A stretch of 35,806 nt of DNA from Bacteroidales bacterium (GTDB lineage: Bacteria > Bacteroidota > Bacteroidia > Bacteroidales > Bacteroidaceae), in assembly GCA_015060965.1 (NCBI GenBank), contig SUXN01000030.1:1-35806 (forward strand), in the 5' to 3' direction. A program made the position numbers and the translations under genes. Position 1 is the first letter of the stretch. Every line of letters starts with the position of its first letter. Below are positions 7,803 through 16,900 of the stretch, piece by piece. The notes below the pieces were generated by a model, which was not told the DNA's origin, searched no databases, and saw only the letters and a program-made list of their open reading frames with translations.

Positions 7803-7840
7803 AAAGCGGGTGACCCAAAATGAAATGGGTCACACGCTTT
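7803..7840 (-). terminator. Terminator of the Rhs operon (possibly bidirectional)
   Basis: Stem 7803-7817 with 7826-7840, 15 bp with one mismatch and an 8-base loop. On the minus strand it is followed by a short T-rich stretch. It separates the Rhs region from metK. Confidence 0.7.
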
Positions 7841-7930
7841 TGTAGGGAGGTTGGATAAAAAGAGCTATTTTTCGGGCAAGTATAACAACAAAAGAGCCTT
7901 TTTAGTCAGCTTCTTTGCTCAATATGTGAA

Positions 7931-8065
7931 TCAGAAATTTGGTTTGTCTACATCCCACCAAAGGCGTGTGGCCTGCTTGTCCGGGCCGCCTGCGCAGTAG
8001 GCATAGGGTGACAGGTGGTAGAACTTTGACAGCCTTGCCTTATCGCGCCCCACGCGGTACAAACG
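7931..8065 (-). pseudogene. Decayed Rhs-core/tip remnant
   Basis: The minus-strand frame ending at the TGA at 7931 reads KARLSKFYHLSPYAYCAGGP and then a short unrelated tail. The block FYHLSPYAYCAG is the end of the Rhs core found in both larger copies here; at DNA level 34 bases (7988-8021) match each of them with one mismatch. Upstream sequence has lost the core, and the DPVNLVDPDGR junction is missing. This is the third and most eroded tip position of the array, sitting at the 3' end of the operon just after the lipoprotein gene. Confidence 0.65.
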
Positions 8066-8168
8066 GTGTCTGTACTTCGCGTGACCAACGATTGGCTGTT
8101 ATTCCATAAGATATTTCTTCCCGTCCCGTATGAAGAGCCCCTTTCCTTGGAATTATACTCTTTGAAAA

Positions 8169-8759
8169 TCATTGTAATCCATTTACAAGTACAATGTCAC
8201 ATTCTTTTGCTATTTCTTCGGTTAAACTATGGTGTTTCCCAAGAATTGGAACTATCTTGTAAAGTTCTCTTGTATCTATGGTGTCATTGAATGTTTTTTC
8301 AATGGCATATTCACAAAATAATTTGTCGCACAACCCCTTATACAGTACCCTCTGGCTTTCTGCCGGCATCATTGCTATGTATTCTTCAACCTTGTTTATT
8401 TTATCACGGTTGTTCAAGTATATGTTCATAAGATAATAACCTATACCTTCGGAGTACTCCTCGGTACATCTTCCTTGCAGATAGTTCAGGAACACTACAA
8501 AATCATCAGCCTTCATGAAAGAACTGTCTGCAACAGAAAGCATAAGGACTACATAGTCACTGCGTAAGGAATCATTCATTTCTTTGGCATTCCTTTCGAG
8601 CCTCCCAAGAAGTTCTTCTTTAGAAAAATACTGTTTACAGTATTTCGTATCCACACTATCAATGTCTTTGGTCGTGCAAATCACGTCAAGAACCCCATTG
8701 TTGGTATTATTACAACATGCTATCAGCAAAATGCATGATATTAATGATATTATTCTCAT
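8169..8759 (-). CDS. Lipoprotein, candidate immunity protein for the displaced L,D-transpeptidase tip
   Basis: The 196-aa product begins with a lipoprotein signal (MRIISLISCILLIACC, lipobox LIAC with Cys15, or the next Cys) followed by an Asn-rich tether, so it should be anchored facing the periplasm. The rest is soluble, helical and without a family I recognise. Its ATG follows immediately on the stop codon of the displaced Rhs tip (TAAATG), the typical toxin-immunity arrangement. A peptidoglycan-acting toxin would need a periplasmic immunity protein, which agrees with the lipobox. The immunity role is inference from position and localisation only. Confidence 0.7.
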   Translation of the reverse strand: MRIISLISCILLIACCNNTNNGVLDVICTTKDIDSVDTKYCKQYFSKEELLGRLERNAKEMNDSLRSDYVVLMLSVADSSFMKADDFVVFLNYLQGRCTEEYSEGIGYYLMNIYLNNRDKINKVEEYIAMMPAESQRVLYKGLCDKLFCEYAIEKTFNDTIDTRELYKIVPILGKHHSLTEEIAKECDIVLVNGLQ

Positions 8760-9629
8760 TTAATTATTTTTTGGAGTGATAATTATTGCATTCAAGAAGC
8801 CTCCGAATCTTATCCAATCATATTTTATGCTTTCGCGGTCAGAATATCGAAGTTCTCCTTCTAAATCATTCTCTACATACAAAAAACGTTCTTCTTTTTC
8901 TTTTGGATCAAAAGTTTCTAACCGTTCGGTTGTTTCTTTTAGCTCTTTAATATCCTCATCGGCCATTCTAATACAACCCTCTGTGTCAGAGAGCTCTGGT
9001 TCTTGACTTCTGCCACCATGCGTGTGCATTCCACTTCTTCCAGGCGCTTCGCCATCTAAATACTCCATCGCAAGAATTGGATTTGGTCCAAACGAAATAG
9101 TGGGATATCTGTTGTTTCCCGTTTCTCTCCATTCTATAATCCTGTATTTACCAGTGGGAGTGTCTGCGCCAATTTTAGTCCGATCTCTTCCTCCAATACC
9201 AGTTACCTTAACAATGGTTTCATATATCAAATTATCATGTCTGTCAAAAACAGAATAGATTGCATACGGATGTTTACCCCTATTTGCAGATGCGCTGACT
9301 TTGACGTACCACCTCCCATCCGGGTCCACCAGGTTCACCGGGTCGCCGGCGCAGTAGGCATAGGGTGACAGGTGGTAGTAATCCTCTGCCAGCGGGTCCA
9401 TTGATGAGAAGCGCGGGATAAGGGAGTACTGCCAGCGTGCCTGCGAGTCGTACATGTCGAAACCGTGCAGGGTGACCTCTTCCTTGCCGCAGAACCTGTA
9501 TGGCTGCATCGAGTAGTTGCGTTGGTTGTATGTCACTCCCGAGGGCAGATACTCCATGCTCTGCAATACTTTATATATTATTCTTCTGTCGGGTATAATA
9601 TAAATGGTGGAGTTTTTAGTTTGGTCCAA
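8760..9629 (-). CDS. Displaced (orphan) Rhs C-terminal module with L,D-transpeptidase-like (YkuD) tip
   Basis: Residues 21-106 of the open frame repeat the Rhs-core end of the main Rhs protein residue for residue from VLQSMEYL to DPDGR, followed by a different 183-aa tip. The tip has a YkuD-like pattern: GADTPTGKYRI, then MHTHGGRS (His204), then SDTEGCIRM (Cys219, Arg221), matching the HG...S-x-GC-x-R catalytic motif of L,D-transpeptidases. The usual Ser-His before GC is replaced by Thr-Glu. The frame's first start is a TTG inside the preceding gene; the first ATG (9557) lies 21 bases after that gene's stop and could be reached by reinitiation, giving 265 aa without a signal peptide. More likely it is silent until recombined onto the full Rhs gene. 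Confidence 0.8.
   Translation of the reverse strand: MDQTKNSTIYIIPDRRIIYKVLQSMEYLPSGVTYNQRNYSMQPYRFCGKEEVTLHGFDMYDSQARWQYSLIPRFSSMDPLAEDYYHLSPYAYCAGDPVNLVDPDGRWYVKVSASANRGKHPYAIYSVFDRHDNLIYETIVKVTGIGGRDRTKIGADTPTGKYRIIEWRETGNNRYPTISFGPNPILAMEYLDGEAPGRSGMHTHGGRSQEPELSDTEGCIRMADEDIKELKETTERLETFDPKEKEERFLYVENDLEGELRYSDRESIKYDWIRFGGFLNAIIITPKNN
9319..9569. repeat. Direct repeat, copy A (Rhs-core end, displaced tip)
   Basis: 251 bp matching 11255-11505 in the same orientation with 3 mismatches (248/251). It encodes the Rhs-core end up to the DPDG junction. Its upstream edge lies just inside the 3' side of the candidate immunity gene's stop. Confidence 0.95.
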
Positions 9630-10612
9630 CCTTGATATTGTTTCCCATCACTGTCTGAATATTTGACATAATACCAAAGTCCGATAATATCATAGATTGC
9701 CATTTCGTAGTAGTGATCTACCTTAACAATAATCTCGCTACATTCATTGGGCTCTTTATGCAGATACCCAACTACTTTGTTTTTAGAAAAGAAATTTTCG
9801 TAGTCACAAAAATCACCAAGGTCGAGTGACATTGTCCCTTTTTTGTACCGTGTGGGTGGTATGTTCTCATCTTCATGCATTATACAAATATAGTCATCAT
9901 TGTCCTTTTTGCTGATTGTATCATATATATGAACTATCTCATATTCTGCTGGGAATTTTATTTCCCAGCCATTTTTTTTACATATTTCAGCATCTCGTTT
10001 CAATGAACCCACGAATATGCGTGATACCCATCGATCAATATGTGTCAATCTATATTCATTCAGTATCAATCGGGTTAAGTAACACCACTTGTCAGCCGTG
10101 TGTTTAACAGTTTTGTCCTTTATCAATTTTTCCAGTCCATTCCACTCGAAAATCTCCGGATAGATGCCTGGCGCAAAAGTAGGGTCAAAATATGTATCTT
10201 CATCAACATGTACATTTATCTCAATTGGCTTGAAAAACAAGGTAGAATCCTTTAGGCTGTGTATACGGAATGCACCCTTGTTTGTTTTGATTTCAGCAAA
10301 CAGTTCCTCACCAAAAAAGCGATTTTCTGTATATATGTATACAGTATCATTCTTGTAATTTATGATATTCAAGCTATCAATCTCTTTGCCGTATTCGTTT
10401 ATTACGCCAATCCTGATTTCTTCTTTTGAATGTTTGACAGTTTGAACGAACCCTTCCGTGTACGGACCGGGGCCCATGAAATCAATCTCTCTTCCTTTGA
10501 GGGCATGTTTCAGTGATACATAGTCGCAGACTCTCGGATGCTGCGCATTGATTGAAATAAATGCGGTCAGCAACATGCTAAAAAATACAATAATCCTCTT
10601 CATATAAATCAA
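9578..10612 (-). CDS. Secreted protein, candidate immunity for the M91-type Rhs tip
   Basis: The 344-aa product has a Sec signal peptide (MKRIIVFFSMLLTAFISINA, cleavage before Gln), after either the start at 10612 or the second ATG at 10603. No family is recognised. The C-terminus (GLWYYVKYSDSDGKQYQGWT) looks like a small beta/SH3-like module. The start overlaps the stop of the Rhs gene by 4 bases (ATGA), so it is translationally coupled, as immunity genes commonly are. Being exported, it would neutralise a toxin in the periplasm or at the surface. The immunity role is inferred from gene order only; an accessory secreted partner of the shell is the alternative. Confidence 0.7.
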   Translation of the reverse strand: MIYMKRIIVFFSMLLTAFISINAQHPRVCDYVSLKHALKGREIDFMGPGPYTEGFVQTVKHSKEEIRIGVINEYGKEIDSLNIINYKNDTVYIYTENRFFGEELFAEIKTNKGAFRIHSLKDSTLFFKPIEINVHVDEDTYFDPTFAPGIYPEIFEWNGLEKLIKDKTVKHTADKWCYLTRLILNEYRLTHIDRWVSRIFVGSLKRDAEICKKNGWEIKFPAEYEIVHIYDTISKKDNDDYICIMHEDENIPPTRYKKGTMSLDLGDFCDYENFFSKNKVVGYLHKEPNECSEIIVKVDHYYEMAIYDIIGLWYYVKYSDSDGKQYQGWTKLKTPPFILYPTEE

Positions 10613-13600
10613 TGTTGACGGTATGAATATCCTATTTTCTCATCGGGCAATTTCTTATAATTGGTATTCTCGTATATGTCATAAAACAAACTTTTACCGT
10701 CTTTTATTAAACGTTCGCCTACCCCATGACCATTTCCATCTGAAAGATAGTGTGTTCTTAACGGTAAACCACGTTCACTGCGTATTTTATTTTCAATGTG
10801 TGTTGTATAAATTTCTGAAATGCTAACGTTTATCCTAGGGAACGCTTTCCATGTCTCTTTAGAATCTCCTCCGTCTCTTTGAAAAACCGCATGTGCTAAT
10901 TCATGTCCTAAACTTGTTATAATATTTTTTTGTGGTCCATTTGTTGTTGGAATGTATTCTAAATATTCAGTTTTGTAATTCCAATTTATACTTGGAGCAT
11001 TGGAACTGTATTTATTTTCTAATGAGGGTATGCTGAATAAGGTTACATCAAAGCTCTCATCGTTTGCTAATGTGCTAACTATATAATAACCAGTATTTGT
11101 GCTTGACAATTCTATAAGAGCGTTGGAGTATTCGTTCATATATTCCGTGTCCCCTGAATAAAGATTTCCATCATTATCATAAAATCCCCAGACTCCATTA
11201 TGCTCCATCCAAATATACATATTCGTACCATCGCTAATCATTATTTTCCTCCCGTCCGGGTCCACCAGGTTCACCGGGTCGCCTGCGCAGTAGGCATAGG
11301 GTGACAGATGGTAGTAATCCTCTGCCAGCGGGTCCATTGATGAGAAGCGCGGGATAAGGGAGTACTGCCAGCGTGCCTGCGAGTCGTACATGTCGAAACC
11401 GTGCAGGGTGACCTCTTCCTTGCCGCAGAACCTGTATGGCTGCATCGAGTAGTTGCGTTGGTTGTATGTCACTCCCGAGGGCAGATACTCCATGCTCTGC
11501 AGTACCTCACCGCTGTTGCCGTCACAGGTGAGACGCACATTGCCAAGGTAGTCCTTGATAAAGAAATATGGCTTGACTTCGGTTTGCAGTGTGGTGTCGT
11601 TCCTGAGAGATATGTATCCTCCGTCTATTTCTATGCGCGATATGTTTCCGTTCTTGAATATCAACGGCCCACTACGTGTCTCGTCGTAGAGCACTACGGG
11701 ATCAATGGGGAGAAAGGCCCTATTCAGCGGCGAGATGAGTGCCGGCTGTCGCACCGCAGCTTTGGTGCGTACCCTACGCCCGTCGGCAAGGTAATGGAAC
11801 TGCAGTGTGTTCCCTCCTGTGAATGTAAGGCTGTCGGGAAGGTCAAGCAGGTTGTATTCTGCATTGAGCATTCCACGGGTTAGGTCACGTGTCTCGTTTC
11901 CGTTGAGGTCATATGCGTATGTATCGGCATCTGTTCCTTGAGGAATATACATATACTCGTATTCAAGTGGGTAGCGCTGTGCCGAGTAGTCAATGGCCCT
12001 GCTGCGATGGTTGCCCTCGTGTATAAATGTGATAATATTGACATCACCCTCGGGCATATGCCGGTAGAGGGATGTCATGTTGCCCATATTGTCATACCCG
12101 AACCCTTCCTGAATATCCTTGTAACCCGCTCCTGAACCATTATATGCCTTTGCGTCGCCCAGACGTTTGAACGGGTCATAATAGAAATAGAAACGTGTAC
12201 CAAGAGTGTCGTCAAGCTGGTATGTCTCTGTTGAAGAGATTCTTCCGTCGAAATATTGGCTGCCAAAGACTGTGGGCTCGGCATCGTAATGCAGGTACTG
12301 GGTAAAACTGTTGCTCTCGACTCCACGGTACTTGCCATCAGCATGATAGAGATGCGTCAGCACAGCATTGCCACCATAGAGGCTCTCGGTCGACTTGCGG
12401 CACATCTCGTCATACGTCATTGACCTCAAAGTGAATGTTCCATTTGCCGAGTGACTGCCCGAGGAATTTGCTACAGACAGCACTGATGAGGTCAAGCGTC
12501 CGGCATGGTCATATTCATAATCATAGACCATGCTGATGACATCCATCATGGTGTGGTATTCTTCTTCTCGCCTGACAATGTTGTCGTTGAAGTCGTACGA
12601 TATTGTATGGCGGGAGCAGACATTGTTCACATTGTCGAACTCCAGAGTACAAACGTTGCGTGCACGCTCGTCATACCAGTATGCCGTGACACAATACTCC
12701 AAGGGATTCTCCAAAGAACGTGTCAGCGTTCCGGTAAGTAACGAATGTGGATTTGCCCATCCGGTAGGGTGTGGAAGGAATATGTTCTGGAACTGGTACT
12801 GTGTGAAAAAAGAGTAGTCGTCGTAAAAATTCGTCTTCAGCAGCACGGGTGATGTTCCCATAAGTATATTTCCCGTGTAACCATATGGTGTACGGAAATC
12901 CACGGACTCCCTTACGCTAATGGAATCAAAATGACTTATCAGTTGCAATTGTGAAGCCGTATTGGTTACCGTACCTTCCTGTATTACACGGCCAAGACCA
13001 TCGTACTTCACGAAACTCCATTCATTGCGTGTCTGTTGCTCGGGAGTCGCTGTCAGCACCGGGCGCGAATCGGCATCATATACTGTATAAAACCATCCTG
13101 TCCCGGGCTTCTTGAGTGACGTGCAGCGCCCCCTGTGGTCATAGCCGTAGAAATAGGCAAACTGTTCAAGCTCTTCTGTGTCCGACAGGGTGTAAGTGCC
13201 TTCGTTCATGGTGGCTTCCACTGCAGATGGAGGCAACACACAAATGAGTCTTCCTAAGGCATCATATACATAATACGTATCAAGAAACGCATCGGAGTAA
13301 ACGCCCCTCCGTCTCTCAAGCACCGTCCTCTCCTTGTCATCCTTAAAGATAATGACAGTAAAACCATCCTCATCAGTCTGCTTGGTATATGATAGTGAGT
13401 TGTACCCGTACACACCGTTGTTACATATTGTTGTGGCAGCATATACGGAGTAATGTGTTACGGTAAGTTCCTGTTTTGCTTTGTTATATCCGTACTCATA
13501 AGTGACCGCCTTGCCGGGAGTGGTTCCGCCGGTCTCTGCGAGTACTCTGCCACCTGTCATCTGTTCATGGGAGATGTCTACATGGAATGCGGTACTATAG

Positions 13601-13968
13601 TCTGAACTTGTGAACGCATCCAAAGGCACATAAGTGCCACCTTGTGTGCCCAAAGGCAATGCAGCCCATTCCTGTACCTTGCGCCCCAGACTGTCGTATA
13701 CAATGTGAGAGACAAGGTCCTTGGCCGTGGGTGTTACCCCGTGCTGTGTCGTCTGCAGTTCCCTGCCGGCAGCATCATAATATACCGTTGTTGCCGTTGA
13801 GTTGCTTGCCGTGGCACCGTCACTTGGTGAGACCTGAATCTTCGGGACAAAAGTCCTTATATAGTTCTGCTGCGGATACACTTCTGCGACAAGGCACAGC
13901 AATAGTACCGGCAGGCTATGGCGTACAAGCCATGAGGTGTTACTGTTCTGTCGCATAGTTGTATTCAT
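10609..13968 (-). CDS. DUF6443/Rhs repeat protein with M91 (NleD-like) zinc-metallopeptidase tip
   Basis: The 1119-aa protein starts with a signal peptide (hydrophobic segment about residues 17-33), then a DUF6443-like domain (QNYIRTF, YYDAAGRELQTT, YDSLGRKVQEWAALP), many YD repeats (YDALGRL, YDGLGRVIQEG, YDHAGRL), and the Rhs core from KDYLGNVRLT to DPVNLVDPDGR. This corresponds to the TcC half of a Tc/ABC toxin cocoon. The variable tip is residues 908-1119: it contains the zinc motif HELAH (1022-1026) and downstream E1052, EN at 1059-1060 and LPLRTHY, the pattern of peptidase M91/NleD. The first 29 bases overlap the upstream shell gene. No PAAR or T6SS adaptor is present. Family calls are firm; target is unknown. 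Confidence 0.9.
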   Translation of the reverse strand: MNTTMRQNSNTSWLVRHSLPVLLLCLVAEVYPQQNYIRTFVPKIQVSPSDGATASNSTATTVYYDAAGRELQTTQHGVTPTAKDLVSHIVYDSLGRKVQEWAALPLGTQGGTYVPLDAFTSSDYSTAFHVDISHEQMTGGRVLAETGGTTPGKAVTYEYGYNKAKQELTVTHYSVYAATTICNNGVYGYNSLSYTKQTDEDGFTVIIFKDDKERTVLERRRGVYSDAFLDTYYVYDALGRLICVLPPSAVEATMNEGTYTLSDTEELEQFAYFYGYDHRGRCTSLKKPGTGWFYTVYDADSRPVLTATPEQQTRNEWSFVKYDGLGRVIQEGTVTNTASQLQLISHFDSISVRESVDFRTPYGYTGNILMGTSPVLLKTNFYDDYSFFTQYQFQNIFLPHPTGWANPHSLLTGTLTRSLENPLEYCVTAYWYDERARNVCTLEFDNVNNVCSRHTISYDFNDNIVRREEEYHTMMDVISMVYDYEYDHAGRLTSSVLSVANSSGSHSANGTFTLRSMTYDEMCRKSTESLYGGNAVLTHLYHADGKYRGVESNSFTQYLHYDAEPTVFGSQYFDGRISSTETYQLDDTLGTRFYFYYDPFKRLGDAKAYNGSGAGYKDIQEGFGYDNMGNMTSLYRHMPEGDVNIITFIHEGNHRSRAIDYSAQRYPLEYEYMYIPQGTDADTYAYDLNGNETRDLTRGMLNAEYNLLDLPDSLTFTGGNTLQFHYLADGRRVRTKAAVRQPALISPLNRAFLPIDPVVLYDETRSGPLIFKNGNISRIEIDGGYISLRNDTTLQTEVKPYFFIKDYLGNVRLTCDGNSGEVLQSMEYLPSGVTYNQRNYSMQPYRFCGKEEVTLHGFDMYDSQARWQYSLIPRFSSMDPLAEDYYHLSPYAYCAGDPVNLVDPDGRKIMISDGTNMYIWMEHNGVWGFYDNDGNLYSGDTEYMNEYSNALIELSSTNTGYYIVSTLANDESFDVTLFSIPSLENKYSSNAPSINWNYKTEYLEYIPTTNGPQKNIITSLGHELAHAVFQRDGGDSKETWKAFPRINVSISEIYTTHIENKIRSERGLPLRTHYLSDGNGHGVGERLIKDGKSLFYDIYENTNYKKLPDEKIGYSYRQH
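11255..11505. repeat. Direct repeat, copy B (Rhs-core end of the intact gene)
   Basis: Partner of 9319-9569 at an offset of 1936 bases. Homologous recombination between the copies would delete the M91 tip plus its candidate immunity gene and join the full Rhs shell in frame to the L,D-transpeptidase tip. Confidence 0.95.
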
Positions 13969-16900
13969 ATTGTTTTAATATATACTCTTCATTACCTCTC
14001 ACTTCTATGATCTGGTGAAGGCGATTGAAACCGTCATAGGTGTATCGGGTTTCTACACCGCGGGCATCGGTCTGGGAGATCATACCTACCATTGGCTCAT
14101 ATTTGCTTACAACAACCGATGCCGAGGGCAACAATGAGCGCAAGTTATGGATTTTTTCCCAGTCTTCATCACTCGGCACCTGTTTATTTGCAAGTTCATT
14201 GAAATTTATCCCACAATTTATAACGTCCTGCAGGGTGGCATTGTTGATTTGGGCTACTACATACCGGTTCTTGTATCCCCACAGCAAAACAACGTGAGCG
14301 CCACCACGGCTGATGAGTTCTACAGGGCGTCCTTTATCAGTGTAATTGGAATATGTCACATCCGGCTTTGCTGAATCGTCGGCATAAAGAGTAAGTGGTG
14401 TGACGTTGGTGCCGGTAGTCCCATAAAAGGTATATTCTTTATAAGGCTTTACCAGTACATCGTTATGGTGGGTATTGACAGTTGTTTTTATCAATAGATT
14501 GTCATTGTATTGCTTTTCCATTAGTTTTATGGTGTTAAGGTTGGCATTCCTGAACTTGCCGCCTAAATATGACGGATAGTCCTTAGAATAATAATATTCT
14601 ACTTTACTTGCCGGGAAACCGGTAGAATATGTAGTGATACATCTTGGTTTGTATATCTCATTGTCATACAAGTGTTTGGTGGCTTTATAATTGTTCTCCT
14701 CTATCGTTGTTATGCTATCAAGATATGTGAAGTAACTGCTCGCATAATAACATTTTGCTTTGGATGTTTCGCCAATTTTCAGACATCTTACCTTGTTGAC
14801 TGATATTGTATCATATTTGTATTGCATCTCTTTTACTACATGCCCTGCATTGAAAATCATATGACTTTCAAGCAGACCGTTTAGTGGGTTGTGTGTGCCT
14901 TGGTCCGAAGCGTAATAATAATCAGTCTCGGGCTTGTTGAAGAACCGGTATCTTTCAACCAACTCCTGATCACCCTCTTCCTTTATGGTATATACTACTG
15001 AATAGCCCATGTGATTTCCGTTATATGGATTGAACGGAGTGCGGAAAGGTGATGAATTGAACTCAATTGCATATGCAACAACAAGTTCTGTTATTACGTT
15101 ATATTCATACCTGATAGTAAAATAGTCAACATGGAATGTCGACGATGGTTTACGTATCAGATGACCTGTACTATTACCATTTTCTTCATATATATATCTG
15201 GTAGTTGAGACTGGAGAGGATATTTTTGATATTCTTACACCACCGACTCTCTCCTTCTTAGGAGAGGTTGTGTATTTATGAAGAGAAATGCCGATTTGTA
15301 TTTCTGCATCAACAGCCGAGCTAATATACAGATTCAATGTATCCAATGGGAATAGTCGCGGAATATTACCATCCAACACGAACTCTCTTGTTATATAACC
15401 GTCGCTTAGGGTTATTTCAGTATTCTGTGGGTATCTATAACTGTTTATGAATAAAGGCAATGTGCGTATAGTCACTGCATTTGTGGTACTTGATAAGCTC
15501 TTTGTCTCAATACATTCCAATCGGAGCTTGTAAGCACAGCTATCCTTGCCAACAATAGGAACCTTTATCAGAGTATCATTGACATTACTCAGTGTTATCG
15601 TTTGTAAATTGATTGTATCTGTATATACAGTATCAAGTTCCTCGGTGTATATGGTATTACACTCATATTCAAAACTGGTCTCAGCGCCCATGGGATTTGT
15701 CAACTTAGTCAGCATCCATATCTTACCGCTCTCGCTTGATGTTGCCTCGTAACCATCCTGATAATAGAATGTCCGGCCTTTGGCAACAATGGTCTTTGTG
15801 CTATCTTTTCGGAGTTCATTAAGACTTCCGTAGCTGTTTTTCATTATGTATGGGTGCCAGTACCATTCAACAGTGTGGGGCGAATAAGGTATTTTTAGAG
15901 GGTTATTGTCTGTATAATATCCCCATTTGTCGGTATGGTATTCATTCTTTAAAGGAAGGTTGTCGCCCATATCATACTCCATCTTGTATTTTTGAACTGT
16001 ATTCCCCTTGCCTTGTATGGTAATAGAATCAAGTTTGAGTCGAGCTGATAAGTATGTTGTATCAATAACAACACTTCCATTATAGTTCTTTTTACCCAAG
16101 AAATATGAATGGTGTAATCTATATGACATTACAGGATGTCCGTTATTGGTTGAATAAACATTTATATATTCAAGTGCAGTGTTTTCACTTGGAATGCGTT
16201 TCTGGCTTGTATTGACAACCCGTGAATCATAACCTGTAATATCCTTTCTGGCAATGTCACTTTTCTTGAACTCGACGTATCCTGAATTCCAGTTGATAGC
16301 TCTAAGGATATACTCTTCTTTTGTGAGTTCAAGACTTATGTTGCGTTTGTTCTTAGGGTCGGAAATAGATGAACTGGCCCCTTTTGTAATGATTGTTTGT
16401 TTTTCTAATATTTTATATTCTGTGTATGTCTCATTTACAGGGCTAAGGTATGAGTTCTCAATTCGGTCATAGGTGAAATGTATCTTTTCCCCATTTGGAA
16501 GTATTATTTCAGTAAGCAACCAGTTTGTAGTTGTATAAGAATTTGAAAAGTACGAATACTCATCGGGTGGTATGAAAGTCCTGTTGGGTTTAGATGATAT
16601 ATCGTAATAGATGCCTTCCTTCTCGTCCTCAAAACTCATGCTGCACATTGACCTTAATTCTTTTTTGTCAAATATGTATCTGGTATTATCCTCTGTAGTT
16701 ATACAGAAATCACTTTCGCAACCTTCAATTTTCAGATTGTCTTCAGGCTTCAAAAGAACAAAACGTTCAAGGTCTTCATCATTATATTCACCTTTACGTA
16801 CTATAAATTTGCCTGAATAGCCGGCAAAGTTATAATGGTATATGTCTGACTCAAGGTCCAGTTCTGCATTGCCAATATTGCTGTAATTAAATAAATCGGA

